Source: Amoebidium appalachense
Lineage: Eukaryota; Ichthyosporea
Assembly (NCBI GenBank): GCA_963693365.1
Contig: CAVNZM010000005.1
Coordinates: forward strand, 3,968,001 to 4,032,000
DNA: 64,000 bases
Direction: 5' to 3'
The stretch's first letter is position 1, and each line of letters opens with the position of its first letter. This document shows positions 1 through 13,916 of the stretch, one piece after another. The position numbers were made by a program, and so were the translations under genes. Below the pieces are notes generated by a model. That model ran no database searches. It was not told where the DNA came from and worked only from the letters and a program-made list of their open reading frames with translations.

Positions 1-2037
1 CTGTCAATCGGTATGTTCCCGGCTCGAGGGGAACCAGACCAATGTATGTCAACTGAGCGTCGAAATATTTGTTGCTGATTCGATCGGCGAGCGCGGGGAG
101 TTGGAACCCTATAGAGCCATCGAGAGCGGGTACGCCTACAATAGGCAAGGGGATGTTATCTTTAACAACCAAAAACGAACCGGCGGGAGCATCCTTTAAC
201 ACCGGGAAAGGGACGCAAGTAGCCGGGAACGGCGGGGCCAAATCGGTGTAAATGCTCGGCTTCGGGCACATTCCATTGATCAAATTAGGAAATACGGTGG
301 TAGCCGGGGCCTTTTGTGTAACTGTCGCGGTCACTGCAGGGAGGGGTGTGGGAATGGCGATGGGAGCGGGAGCTGATACTGATACTGTGCGCACAGGGGG
401 GGTGATGGTCTCTTTAACGGTAACAACAACGGAGGAGACCGCTGTGCGTGTAATGGCCGGTGCTGTTTGGGTGATTGTCACGGGCGCGGGCGTGACATAT
501 ACGGTGACGTTGGCGGGCGTGCGCGTGATGATGACAGGCGGCGGAGTCATGGCGGGAATGCGTGTGGCGGTTTCCGTAACTGTGCGCGTGATTTCGCGTG
601 TAATTTCACGCGTAATTTCACGGGTAACGGTCTGTGCCGGATCGGCTGAAGGGGAGGGGCGAGGAAGAGGGACAGACGTCTCTGCCAACAGCGAATACAC
701 GAGCCGATTAGGTGTATCCGTGCGATTGCCCATATCCATAAGTCCGATTGTGGCGGTATTTAGGATATACTCTTTGACTTGGGCCGGGGTTGCATTGGGC
801 TCCACACTAAGATAGTTTGCAACTATCCCACTCACGAGCGGCACGGCCTGGGACGTGCCGATGCGGGTGCGCGTTTCAGCATTTCTCCATGCTGCAGGGA
901 GGGAGATAGTTGTGATATATTGGTTGATGTCAATGATAGCCCTTGTTGTGTTTTCTTTCTAGCCATTGTTAACACGGCCATCTCTACCACGTCTACTGCA
1001 TGGCATCACCTAATTTGTAGCCCTGTCTCTTTCCTACTTTTCCCTTACTTTCTTTCCGGGTGACCTATTCTGTTCTTTTCTCATCCATCTAACCCCCCCC
1101 AACCCCCCCCCCCTCAACCTCTTTCCTTCCCTCCTCCTCCAGGGAGCCTACCACCATGGCTGCATTGTTGTGTCACTGCATTCGCGCTTGTGAAAAAACG
1201 CGCGAGAGGAATAGAAGGGAAAGCGAGAAAATGAACACGAAAGTGGGTTGTGAAAATTTGTTAGTTTCTTAATGCTAGTGCGGGAAGTGTGGGAAAGGGC
1301 AGGAGCGTGCGCGTGCATGCATGTGTAGATGTGTGAATTCTCATTTTATGTTCTTCTTTTTGTCGCGGAGAGGGGGAGGGGGGGGGGGGGGGGGGGGGTG
1401 GCACGGGTTCCCCAGAATTTGTTCAGACATACGTACAAAAAATGCAGTGCACACGAGAGGGAGCAGTTGCACACACATATAAGCATTCAGGCCACACAAC
1501 CCAAAATCGGGCATGCAGGGGAGAGGCGGGGCGAAGAAACAAGAAGGACGTCACCTACCCGAGAGAATATCCTCCCCAGGTGCAAGTATATCCACACACG
1601 GTCCGTAATTCGAAAACGTCGAAATTTGGTCCTTGCGCCCAATAGACCCCACCGTAATTGTGCTCCTCATGCTCGCTGGGGAATAATTACACGCATTGTC
1701 CCCCTTATTTCCGGCCGAAGTTACAACTACAACCCCCTCCGCAATCAAACTCTCAACCATTCTTTCCAACGCTTCGGATTTAATCGAGTGAAGAGAAAGC
1801 GAAACGACGGAGCGGCGTGATTTGTCGCGTTTTGTCTTGATTGCTTCCAACCCGGCTAGGAATGCTGATACCGGGCCGTTACCTTCCTCCCCGACAATTT
1901 TGACTGCATAGAGTTGACACTCTTTGCAGAAGCCATAGGTGCGACCTGGGAGGGGAGAGGGGTGGGTGGGGTGGGGGGGGGGGGGGGGGGGGGGGGGGAG
2001 AGGGGCATGTGTGTTCTTGTGCGTGTGTGAATGTGAG

Positions 2038-2075
<38 letters not shown>

Positions 2076-2530
2076 CGTGTTTCTGTGTGAGTGGGTGGGG
2101 GGAGGTGGGGGGTCACAAATAAACCCAGAAAGATCATGGTCACACAGCACGAAGTGCCGATTGACGACGGTATGATAGATACAATCTGGGTATATGGGGT
2201 AGACATAGAAGGGAAGAGGAGGGGGAGGGGGGAGGGGGAAGCAGTGGTGGCTGTGGTCGATATGTTTGTGTTGGGGAAGGGGGGAGGGGGAGGGGGAGGG
2301 TGGGGGAGCGGGGGGGGGTTCGGGATTGTTTTTAATGTTGAAATATTCATCGAATTGGTTCTTTTTGTCACCCTGAGGGGCAAGGAAATGACGGGGAATA
2401 GTAGCGGCTGAAGGCAAGTTGAGGGGAATCTGGAAGGTAGGTTACGGGAATGGGAGGGGTCTGGAGGCGCGTGTTTTTTTTTTTTTTTTCCTTTTTCTTT
2501 TCTTCTTTCTTTCCTTCTTTCTTTTTCTTT

Positions 2531-2582
<52 letters not shown>

Positions 2583-4907
2583 ACTTGATGTCTAAGAGAG
2601 AAACTTTTATGCCAGAGGGACGGGTTTAAACGATACATGATAGCTATCGTATATAGTTTTTAACCATTAGGGAACACCAAAGAAATGTATAACACCAAAC
2701 ACCTATACATGATAGCCAATCCTAAAAAGCCGATAAGTCATAACAGACCAAAAAAACAAAGATATGATTCTCAACCAGATGTATGCGTCAAAAATCAGGC
2801 ATATGATAGACCGTAGGCTTTCAGTGGGAGTACAACCAACGCTATTGCTTATATATTTCTCTTGTGTGTTTGTGTGGTGCGTGTATGGAGCAGTGTTAAC
2901 AAATGGGCGTGGTGGCGGTGGTGGTGTTGGGGGAGGGAGGAGGTATAGAATGTGTCTGAGAGCATTTAGTACACATCATAACAGACAACACAGCATAATG
3001 CACGGTGCAAACCAAACAAAGAGCAGGCAAAATAAGCAAAGCCCACCCCAAGGGGGTGGGGAGGGTGGGGGAAGAGGGGGTTGAATGCGTTATTCAGTGA
3101 GAAGTGCACAGAAACAACGGACAATTCATTCAACACGATGCAGAGAGCAAACCACACGTAAAAGAGTATGCATAATAAGCAGACCCCATCCTGGGGGGAG
3201 GGGGGGAGGGGAGGGAGGGAGGAGGGAGGGGTAAAGAGGAATTTACCCACCTCCAACCAATGCGGCCACGTGTGTACCGTGGCCGTTTGTGTCGTTTGCA
3301 CTGCTGGTGCCATTGATGTCGAAGAAGTAAGAGGCACGGCCACGAATTTCGGGGTGATCGATTTCGATCCCTGTGTCCACGCTGCAATATATATGTGGTG
3401 CGTGTGTGTTTAGAATGGGATGGAGTAGTGTGTGTGTGTGTGTGTGTACGCGTGTGTACGTGTGTGTACGTGTGTGTGTGCGCGCGCGTGTACGTGCTTG
3501 TTTGTGTGAGTGTGCGTGCGCGCTCTGTGTGCACGCGGGGCATGCTTGTGTGTATGTGTATTATTTTTTTATATATGCAAATCAGCTAATCAGCGTTGCA
3601 TTGATGTTCAATGCCGATGAGGGATCATGTGTGTGTTTGTATGTTTGTATGTGTGTGTGTGTGTGTGCACAAGATATCGGACAGCCCTAGTATGCAAAGC
3701 TGTCACACCGTGATAGCGTAGATGTATTGTTTTTCACATTATATAGAGCCCACACACATACGCAAACAGAGATGCACACAGAAAGGGTGGTGTTCCATCA
3801 AGCTCTTTTTTTTTTTTTCACGCGTGTTATGAATTTCGGGGGGATTATACGTGATGTGGCTAGGTTGATATCTGCAGTCAGAAAAAAAAATGAGGGATGC
3901 AAGGAGAGAAAAACACTCAACGTTATGAAAGGGAAGGGAACGGGATGTGGGGAGGGGGGGGGGGGGGGGGGGGGGAGTTGAATGCGTCATAAAGTAGTTA
4001 GTAAACATGAACAACGGATAACATGATGGAGAGTGCAAACCATACAGAGCCCATCCTCAGGGAGGGCCCACGTAATCCACAGTACCCAAGTTTCGACCCA
4101 TTAACCTCGTCAACGAAACCCAGCTCAGATACTGTTTAACTTTAACATGGGTGGGCCGGGGGTAAAAGTAAAGAGCGGCAAACATTGAAGCAAAGACTAA
4201 ACATACCACACAAAAGAAAAGAAAAAAATACACATACATTAACTAAAACAAACGTGCCGGCACAATAAAATTCAACAAAGCCACGGGGGAGTGGGTGGAG
4301 GAGAGGGGGAGGGGGGGGAGGGGGGGGGGGGGGGGTTATAAATACATGAATACATCGACACCTGTGCCGTTCCCCTTCCATGACGTCACTCCATCCAGCG
4401 GTAAACTGCAGGGAAAGAGCGGGATTTAATGCTTAGTCGTAAATTAGACTGTACATTAACCGCGATTGAGATCGAAATATGCCAGCGGGACAGGAAAGAA
4501 AGGGAACCAGGATCGCTACAAAATGAAGTCAAAAAAGGTGTTTGGGGCAGGGGTGTTTGGGGGTGTTTGGGGTTTTTAATTTTATTTTATTTTATTTTAT
4601 TTATTTATTTATTTTTTTTTGGGGGGGGGGGAGGGGGAGAACACATACTGCAAGGATGGCTCCCAGTCATAAGCAGAGGTCAGATAAGCACTGTACGGTA
4701 TATACAGAGGATTTGGATGGCAGTATGCTTTGTGGCAGGGTTGTGGTTATGTACATTTTCACTAAACTGGAACAAAGTTTAGTCCATGCACAGCATCCAA
4801 TATCAGGCTAACCAAACCCAAAGAGGCAGAGGCAAAACACAAAATCCGCGCTATAAGCATTGAAGTATTGGAATATGAGCGTGTGCCACTCGGATTTAAA
4901 AGTGAGC

Positions 4908-4960
<53 letters not shown>

Positions 4961-5710
4961 CAAAAAAAAAAAAAAAAAAAAATAGGAAAAGAAAATCCAC
5001 CTCCGCTGGTTGACCCTGTCCAGGTACCACAACTTAGTCTCCACGGGTGCTGTCTCTTTCTCATCCTTGATGCTTGCAATAGACACCGCCTGGTTCATAT
5101 CGTTGCCGTCCAATACAGCCTGCTCCTGCTGGAAAGCCCTGCCCCCAAAGTTTAACCCTGCTTGAGAAACACCATTGTTTTCACTCTGCTCACCCGGATA
5201 TCCCTGTTGTACTTGTTGCTGCGCAGGTGTTTCCTCTGTAGGTTGCTGTATGGGGGACCTTGCAAACGGTATCATGTCATTGGCGGCGCTTGAAACCGAT
5301 CCCATGACCGATTGAACTGACACCAGTGGTTCCTGTTGCCGACTTATCCGTGCAGGAGGTACCTGGTCCACCACAGAGCAGTATCTGTCCTGCTCTATCA
5401 TGGAAACGATGGGCATCTGTTGTACCTTTTGCAGTTGCTGGGGGGATAACTTTGCTGCTACCATTTGCACTGCGTCCATACGGCCGAGCAGTTGTGCTCT
5501 CAACTCCGGCCTGGTTTGGTCAGCATCATCATAGGTTAATTCGTTCACGAATTGAGTTATGTCGCTTTCTGATGCAGCTGGATTCAGCAAAATAATGTAT
5601 TGGAATGGAATAGATTCAACGGTAGCCCTCGTGACACGCGAAAGTGTGGTTGAACGGGCGGCTGCAGCCTGTGCCCAGAAGGCAAGGAGGCTGAGGATGT
5701 GAAGGCCCAT
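1..5710 (-). CDS. Secreted subtilisin-family (S8, proteinase K-like) serine protease, 3' end beyond window
   Basis: Extracellular endopeptidase. Exons on the minus strand are 5710-5001, 4405-4346, 3381-3251, 1945-1559 and 891 to beyond position 1; all junctions are GT-AG and phases agree (2, 2, 1, 1). The start at 5710 opens a signal peptide (MGLHILSLLAFWAQAAAA). An inhibitor I9-like propeptide follows at about residues 35-115, then a Gln/Pro-rich linker. Catalytic Asp is D259 (VDTGIEID), His is H291 (NGHGTHVA), the oxyanion Asn is N380 (TSAGN) and Ser is S443 (GTSQAVP). The spacings match proteinase K closely, so the enzyme looks active. After the catalytic domain comes a Thr/Val/Pro-rich tail with three TREI repeats, then a Cys-containing segment with a PA14/GLEYA-like look (YFDAQLTYIGLVPLEPGTY). 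That last assignment is weak. The frame is still open at position 1. Introns hold repeat family B and G tracts. Confidence 0.9.
892..1558 (-). other. Intron 4 of the subtilase gene
   Basis: Donor gtaggtga at 1558 and acceptor ccctgcag ending at 892. The phase-1 junction joins G to CA, giving Ala between the SxxEDILS segment and the WRNAETRT segment before the catalytic Ser. It contains a long G tract near 1375-1398, which is C on the RNA strand, and no other feature. Confidence 0.8.
2533..2579. repeat. Poly(G) tract, about 47 bases, in subtilase intron 3
   Basis: An uninterrupted run of G, read as poly(C) in the transcript of the minus-strand gene. It follows an A/T-rich T-tract. Length is probably unstable and may be imprecise in the assembly. 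Confidence 0.9.
2941..3058 (+). repeat. Dispersed repeat family B, copy 1 (diverged)
   Basis: Shares with the other copies the order: a GAATG(C/T)G start, a CATAA-rich centre, GCAAACCA, then AATAAGCA(A/G)A(G/C)CCCA(C/T)CC and a G-rich tract. It sits inside subtilase intron 3. The most diverged copy that I accept. Confidence 0.5.
3080..3199 (+). repeat. Dispersed repeat family B, copy 2
   Basis: Begins TTGAATGCGTTAT after a G tract. It contains AACAACGGACA, GATGCAGAGAGCAAACCACA and TATGCATAATAAGCAGACC, then CCCATCC before another G tract. It lies in tandem with copy 1 within the same intron. Confidence 0.65.
3977..4137 (+). repeat. Dispersed repeat family B, copy 3 (longer form)
   Basis: Begins GTTGAATGCGTCAT directly after a G tract. 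It shares AACAACGGATA, GAGAGTGCAAACCATA and CAGAGCCCATCCTCAGGG. It then extends through GTTTCGACCCATTA to CAGCTCAGATA, as copy 4 does near 44775. It lies between subtilase exons 2 and 3. Confidence 0.7.
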
Positions 5711-5884
5711 CGTGATTGTCGGGCCTCTTACTTAGAATTTTAACAAAAACGTGTGATGTGTGTGTGGGTGTGTGTGTGCGTTTGTACGATATTACGTGTG
5801 GTTGTGTGGGCGGGTGGACCGGTGGGTCGGTGCACGTATGGTGTGCGTGAGTATCTGTTGTAAGTTTAGACATGCACAGATGCA

Positions 5885-5933
5885 CCTCTCAAAACTCGTG
5901 GTAGTGCCACTCTCAAAACTCGTGGTAGTGCCA
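5885..5933. repeat. 24-bp unit tandemly duplicated
   Basis: Two back-to-back copies of a unit containing CTCAAAACTCGTGGTAGTGC. They lie about 180 bp upstream of the subtilase start codon. Confidence 0.85.
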
Positions 5934-6913
5934 CTTTGATATAATTGGCCAAACAATAGATGCTTAGAACTGGGAGTTGCCAGAACTTGAAATGAACTGA
6001 ATTTACGTGCAAGCAATTAACAACTTGAATCACTAGCTGCGTGGAAGCCGGTGAATTGTGCGTTTTGTGGTGGCCATGTGGTGAAAATGACCTAACCAGT
6101 TGTAAGTGTGCATCCAGGTCAGTTAGCCCGCAATCTGCAATCTGGGCGAGAAGACGCAAATACCCAGAGTCTAAATAAAAAAATAAACGTGAGGTATAGC
6201 CTTTTTGCACCACGGATGACGGTGCATTCACTATTTCTTTGACAAAATGAAGCACCACTGAAAGTAACGAACGCTTGTGAGATTACATGCTGTGACACAG
6301 ATTATTTAGTCTGTGACCGGCACTGCCCAACAAGCCTTTGGCAACGCCGCAACAACTTGAAGGACGGTCCGGGTCTCCCCAGACTGTTATTGTGTGAAGG
6401 ACATACATGATTGGACGTAACAGCATCAGCAAAGAGCCAATAACAATGCAGTGATAGATCACATTTACATACCGCGGCACCGTTGACTATTCTATTATCT
6501 GAAATCAATGGGGAAATGTTGGCAGAAGTTCATTATATTGTGCATTAAGTGGCAGCGTTTGCCCAGAAAAAGGAAGAAAAATAAAAAAGGCTAGAGCTAG
6601 CATGTTTGTGAACGTGAGTAAAAAGCTTATTCATCAGAATCATCACATCCCCTTAGCTGTGCCGTAACTGCCGCCGTTCTACTGCACATCCAATCATTAT
6701 TGCAGAATAAATCAATCTCCATTCCTGAGCGTGTAACTTGACTGTGACCGCCGAACTCTCGCATCGTCAAGTAACACGTGTGTACACACAGCACAGTGCA
6801 CGTGTGCATTGTCACTGTGCAATAAAATGGAGGAAAAAGGAGTCAGGCAGGACAAATAAGGCGAAGGCAGGAAATGCTCTTGACCGCCCAGGCGACGTCA
6901 CGGGCGCCCACAT

Positions 6914-7348
<435 letters not shown>

Positions 7349-7751
7349 AGAGAGGGAGAGAGAGACCTTGAGAGCCTCTGAGAAAGAGAGTGATCAACAG
7401 AGCGATCGATCGACGAGGGCACAGAGAAAGGGCCCTGCGAGTGGCCAAAATATCAAAGCCGAATCATATCAATATCAATAATACTATTATTTACAATTCA
7501 GTAGTAGGCATACCTATTTTTGAAATTTGCGCGCGCGATCGTTACGGACCGTGACTACTAATGATAATAACTTCATCATAATACAGTAATAGTAATAGTC
7601 TACGTACACTGCGACCCGTGGATCACACACATCATTCACAGTGCACATACAGGCCCAAACATGATGATACCGTGGGCGCTGCACACAACCACCCCGCCAC
7701 TAGCACACACACACCCACAAGCGCTAGCACACAGGCACACGGTACACGAGA

Positions 7752-7752
<1 letters not shown>

Positions 7753-7847
<95 letters not shown>

Positions 7848-7867
7848 TCATAATAGAGGGGGGGGGG

Positions 7868-7913
<46 letters not shown>

Positions 7914-7916
7914 GGG

Positions 7917-7986
<70 letters not shown>

Positions 7987-8002
7987 TCGAGAGAGAGAGA
8001 GA

Positions 8003-8036
<34 letters not shown>

Positions 8037-8044
8037 TGAGAGAG

Positions 8045-8091
<47 letters not shown>

Positions 8092-8106
8092 GAGCGAGAG
8101 AGAGAG

Positions 8107-8165
<59 letters not shown>

Positions 8166-8205
8166 CGAGAGAGGAGGGAGAGGAGAGAGAGAGGGAGAGA
8201 GACCC
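7753..8205. repeat. (GA)n microsatellite cluster
   Basis: About 450 bp of nearly pure GA repeats, broken by a short unique spacer with a G tract near 7848-7871. Confidence 0.92.
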
Positions 8206-8333
8206 TGCTATTAGTATTCTTCAGTAATATAAACACTTTAATTTTTGATTATTATTTGACCAAAGACGGACTCCGGATCCCCCCTCCTCCCCCCCCCTCC
8301 CCCCCTCCCCCCCCTCCCCCTCCCCCCCAAACA

Positions 8334-8335
<2 letters not shown>

Positions 8336-8393
<58 letters not shown>
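8336..8393. repeat. (CA)n microsatellite
   Basis: A nearly pure CA dinucleotide array following a C/T-rich tract. Confidence 0.9.
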
Positions 8394-8394
<1 letters not shown>

Positions 8395-8547
8395 CATGAT
8401 CACCACCAACACCACCATGGCCACCACTACTACACACACAATTTTGCAGCCAACAAGGCCTCCCCCGTCAAGGGTGACACTCCAATTGTGCGTGCACATG
8501 CCTGCTGATCATTCCTTGCGAACGGGAAATTTCCCAGTGTCCCCTGT

Positions 8548-8582
<35 letters not shown>

Positions 8583-8651
8583 CCTCCCTCCCTCTCCCCC
8601 CCCCCCCCCCCCCCCTCCCCCTCCGGCTGTCTACCTGAAAGCAGAGTGATT

Positions 8652-8666
8652 CTGCTTTTGCAGAAT
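8652..8666. repeat. Left target-site duplication of the SINE
   Basis: CTGCTTTTGCAGAAT, identical to 9263-9277. Confidence 0.85.
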
Positions 8667-9262
8667 GGGGGGCGGGTTGGTGCAATGGTAAGATCTCTGC
8701 GTGTCAAGCTCAAAGTCGCAGGATCGATCCTGGTTACTTCCGATTTTTCTGCCTCCGGTCTGGCCGCCCCCTAGAAGCCATCACCTCAGACCACGTCAAG
8801 CAGCACCACCAATTTGTTATCATCCGGCCGCAAGACATGACGTCATGAACAGCACCGGCCCTCTGACGTCGACCGCGCGCCGCTTGGGCATCCCAGCCCA
8901 ACGTTCAAGTGGGAGACCAATCCGAGTCACCGGCCACGGTTCGGGTCAGCGTCCTGGGCATGGGGTCTTCCCCTTTCAAGTCTTTATGTTTGTGTATGTG
9001 TCCCGGGTCGCTCCCGGCTGGTGTTGTTAAAGTGAGCTGTGCTCACTTCCCCACTAGCGTTGCTGCGGCTAGAACCGCGGGATAAGGCGTAACTAAAAAT
9101 AGTGCCAGTTGGGGTCCGAATTAGAATCCTGACTTATGAGTGTGCTATACAGTACGATCTGTGTCTAGGCGGAAGACGGTAAGCTCCCCTGAGGCAGTGC
9201 CTCGCCGGGAGTGAAATGGGATAAAATAAAAAAAATAAAATAATAAAAAATAATAAAAAAAA
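8667..9262 (+). mobile_element. tRNA-derived SINE (596 bp) with target-site duplications
   Basis: Short non-autonomous retroposon. The identical 15-mer CTGCTTTTGCAGAAT flanks it at 8652-8666 and 9263-9277, as expected for a target-site duplication. The 5' head carries a pol III A-box-like TGGTGCAATGG near 8678 and a B-box-like GGATCGATCC at 8721-8730, about 43 bp apart as in a tRNA. The body is unique sequence ending in an A-rich tail with repeated TAAAATAA/TAATAAAAAA units. The intact duplication implies fairly recent insertion. At about 600 bp it is long for a SINE. The autonomous partner is unknown. Confidence 0.82.
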
Positions 9263-9277
9263 CTGCTTTTGCAGAAT
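9263..9277. repeat. Right target-site duplication of the SINE
   Basis: CTGCTTTTGCAGAAT, immediately after the A-rich tail. Variants of TTTGCAGAAT recur just downstream to about 9325. Confidence 0.85.
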
Positions 9278-9747
9278 AATTATGCAGAATATTTCTGCTT
9301 TTTGCAGAATAATTCTGCTTTTTGCAAGTTGACTCTGCCGATGTGGTTGGGTCCTTTCTTGCTGTGTACTAGTACTACGGCTTGCCAAGAGAGATTTATA
9401 CGTACTATGGGGCACCTATTGCCCACTAAATGCCATTAAATTCATGTGAATCCAACTGTGTTACCGGGGCCTCTGGCAGCCACTTGTATTGAATTTCAAA
9501 TGAAGGCAACAATAATGCCGTGAATTAAAATTTAATGTATCGGTCATGTTCAGGGTTTCAAGCAAAGACAAGAAGCAAAGGAACGTGTTGCCAATGGTGT
9601 GCATGTACGTAACGGATATGTTCCCGCACTTGCGACCACCCAACAAATCAAAAACACACTGCATGCTGTGCACCTGCATTTTAGGTGTGACACCGATAAA
9701 AAAGTAAAAAAAATAGCTTATTATGGGTCATCCATTACTGCGCGGAT

Positions 9748-9794
<47 letters not shown>

Positions 9795-9841
9795 GGACAC
9801 ACCACATACGTGGAGTGTGGGGGGCTGGGGGGGTTTGGGGG

Positions 9842-9872
<31 letters not shown>

Positions 9873-10217
9873 GGGGAGGTGCTCTTTGGGGCACCAGTGG
9901 GCTCCAGCCTCCCATCAGCCAAGGGGATTAATATGAGGACCCACCACCCATCCGAGCTGGTGTCCCCCCTCTCCCCCCCCCCCCAACTCCCCCTCCTCCC
10001 CCCCGGGGCTCCCTCTCACCGTCCCTGCTTGGAAGCTTAATATATGTGCATACGTGTGACGCGTGCCGCAGGATCACCCTATGCACCTTGTTTGTGTGAG
10101 TACGTATACATATGTGTATGATCGAGTTATCTGTACGTGTGGTATACGGCGTGTCATTTTGTGTAAACACGTCACGAGAAGGCCTATCTCTCTTTCCGAA
10201 CTTGTCTGTGTGTGCTA

Positions 10218-10248
<31 letters not shown>

Positions 10249-10252
10249 TCTG

Positions 10253-10303
<51 letters not shown>

Positions 10304-11283
10304 TCGCGCACGCGCGCGCACAGTGCACATTTGTGCATGGTGGCGCAGTGTGTGCTCTTCCAAACAAAAAGGGCACCCAAGCAAGGCAACGCCTAAAAAA
10401 ACGTAACAATCCTAATCCCCCCCCCCCTCCCCCCCGTCCGAGAGCTCTCCCCCCCCCCCCCCCTCCCTTCCCCCTTCCAACGCGCAAAAAAAAAAAAAGG
10501 ACACTCCTCCCAAAACACACCCCTCCCACCCTCCCACACCATGCCGGGCCAAACGTGGGCCGGAAGGTGCCTGGAGAGAGGCGGGGGAGGGGGGGGGAAG
10601 GGGGGGGGGGGGGGTTAGGCCTGGCGAGGGGGGAACGGTTACAGGAATAACTGTGTGTATGTCTAGATCTCAGGATGTGTAGTTTGTCACGGATGTATGT
10701 GTGTACGGTTTGTGTGTGTAACACGTTGCACATGCATGGCCGGTCGACGCTTAGGCCAACATACATACTGCATAGCAACAGAGAGTCAAGGCAAATTACG
10801 GTCGCCCGGGCTCGTACGTACATCTACGCAATTCCGAGGCCCCCTCTCTCCCTCCCCCCTCCCCCCTCCCCCTCCACCCCCCACCGCAAACCCAACCCCC
10901 CTCCCCCCATCCCACCCACGTACCCACCCATCTACCCAAGCCCTACAAAAAGGGAACCCCCCAACTTGATGACAAATTGACCTCATACCCCACCACAGAA
11001 AAAGGTCTTACGAAGAGAGCGGGGGGGAGGGGGGAGGGGGGGAGGGGGGGGGGGGGGATGAGCGGTGTGTGCAGGGGGGTGGAAGGGGGAAAAGGGGGGG
11101 GGAGGGGAGGGGGAGGGGGCGGGATCCGTAGAGTTAGATAACTAACCGCAGCTGAGGAACCTTAGACGATACCCCCGATTTACCTAGATTTCACAGTGAT
11201 TGTCCCCTGCAGGTGTCCAGGACACGGTTCGGGGTTGTAAATGATCCGGTGTTCTTTGAGATGGCGGTATACATATATATGCA

Positions 11284-11315
<32 letters not shown>

Positions 11316-11933
11316 CCCCTCCCCCCCCCTCTCTCTCTCCCCGCCCCCTCTCTCTCTGTCGCTCCTTAGCTTCTCTCTTTCTCGCCGTCCCCATTGATGC
11401 GTAAACGACTGTGTGGGTGAGTGGGTGAATGTGTGGGACCCGGTGGGTGGGTGGTGGTGATGGCGGTGGCCAAAGTGGTAGTCAGAGGGTATAGGGGTGA
11501 GGGGAGTGAGGTGGGAGGGGGGGGAGGGTGTGTGTGTGGGGGGGGGGAGGGGGGGAGGGGGGGGGGGGGGAGGGGGGGGAGAGAGGGGGAGGGGAGTCAG
11601 CGGGGCCAGGGAAGAGGGGAAGGGGGGGGGGGGGGGGGGGTCCACTAGGGAAGAAAGGGGACAATATGGATAGCGAGGGGACACGAGGCCAGGCATGCAC
11701 AGCAGCGCAGAGGAACAAACAAAGTTTCAATGACTATTTCGTATGCGAGGTTAAAGCTTGTTAGTCAGACTGGCGAGCAACCGTAAACAAAGAAATATAT
11801 CGGTTGGCAATTCTCAGGCTGAAGCTATTGGGCAGATAATATTGGCACTGATGATCTGCAGCCGGGGAGGGGTTGAAGGTTTTTTAATTATTTTTTAATT
11901 ATTTATTTTTTATTTTAATTTGGTGGTGGTGGT

Positions 11934-11969
<36 letters not shown>

Positions 11970-12552
11970 GGGGGAGGGGTTGGGGTTGGGGTTTGGGTGG
12001 GGATGGAGAAGGGGGGAGCCCCAAAGCAATCTGCAGGCATGCCTAAGTTGAAGGGTTATTGAAGGTGGGATATGCGGCAATATCAACGATGTAAGTACGC
12101 TTGTGTACATAGTAGTACCGTATTCTAATCATGAGCCAACAGCAACCACAGTACGGGTTGCAGTGGCTACAGAGAAGTTCACAATGGCTTGGCTGAAGCT
12201 TTAGCAAGACTATTTTGTTATAATTCCATGCTATGTGGTGGCATGTGGTGGCAGCTGATCATGAAGTATGATAAGGCCGATAATTGTTTGCGGTTGTTTC
12301 CATCTCACGATCTAGTTGAGTTGCCCTAGAGCACCGTGATTGGTGTGCACATCAGGCTGTATGTGTGCGGTATTAACTATGTCGAGTCTTTTTTTCTTTC
12401 TTTTTTTTTTTTTTTTTTTTTTGCTACGTGTTGCATTTTAGATTTCTTCCTGTGGAAGTAACTGGTATATCTCCGCGGGCTGTGTCCTTGCAAGTGAGTT
12501 ACGTATACTGCCAGGGACACACACATGCACACCCGGCTTTCCAACCGGGGCC

Positions 12553-12639
<87 letters not shown>

Positions 12640-12812
12640 GGGGAAGGGGGGGCGGAGGGGGGGGGGGGGGGGGGGGGGGGCTGGGGGTTGAGAATTCGCT
12701 ATAGCAGGCCGATTGACAACATAATGATGATGATTTGAAGTGAAAGTGCACGTGCAAATCACACATAGAGAAATTCATAAATAATATAAGCGCACGGCGC
12801 AGGGGGAAGGTA

Positions 12813-12850
<38 letters not shown>

Positions 12851-13523
12851 AGGGGGGAGGGAGGGAGGGAGGGAGGGGGCGGAAAAAAAAAAAAAAAATT
12901 CTGCTCTACACTGTGACAAATAAATCCAGATAACCACCCCCTTTACTCACTAACGGACCTGGTTCAAGTTAGTAAGTTATGTTACACCAAAGGTACACGA
13001 AAGTGCACAGCGAGGTTAATTGTTGAATATTGGCTTTAGGTTTTCTGGTGGTGTATACTTACGGTGTAGCAGTGAACTATACTCTTAGTAATTTAAAATC
13101 GTCATTCACAAAAGTCGAATATAATGGGGTAACTGTCACTTGGGTTGCATCACTAGGGCTCTTGTAATAATAATCTGGTTCTCGACCCATACAAGGAAAG
13201 TGTGTGAAATCAAAACAATGAACCTTCTGGTGCCCCTACGTGTTGTGTGGGATAAGCACAAGATGGCCCTTCTAGGAATTCGTGTGTGTGTGCGTGTGTG
13301 TTGGAGGTGGGGGCGGGTGGTGGTGGTGGTGGTGGTGGTGGTGAGGGGGGGGGGGGGGGGGGGGGGGGACTCTATGCATTTCTGTATATGGTATGTATTT
13401 CGTGTGTGCTCACACGCACGTGTGTATGGGTGCATGTGTAGGTTGTGCGCGTGTGCAGGTGTATGTGCACGCACGAATCATTACGGTGTGTGTATGTGCG
13501 GCCATGCACGCATGTGTGTGTCC

Positions 13524-13556
<33 letters not shown>

Positions 13557-13693
13557 TGTATGTGTCAGTAACGGTACCATTAATCATTACTTAGTAACAG
13601 TGGGTGCGTGTATGTGCACACGTGTGTTTGCGGGCGGATGTGCGTGTTTATGTGCGCGCTCAAGTTTCATGTTTTTGGGTGGGTTTCGGCTTC

Positions 13694-13751
<58 letters not shown>

Positions 13752-13878
13752 GGAGGGGGAAGAGGAGGAGGAGGAGGAGGCGGGGGAAGGGCGGAGGGGG
13801 CGCCACAGGAGGGGTTGGGCAAAAAAGCTTTCTACTCTTTTGTGTTGTATGTACATAGAGAATGAGGGAGCGAGAATA

Positions 13879-13916
<38 letters not shown>

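Noticed and set aside
5866-6480. Minus-strand frames of 130 and 65 aa upstream of the subtilase
   Set aside because: No recognisable motif, and the first runs through a 24-bp tandem duplication. Evidence is too thin to call a gene.
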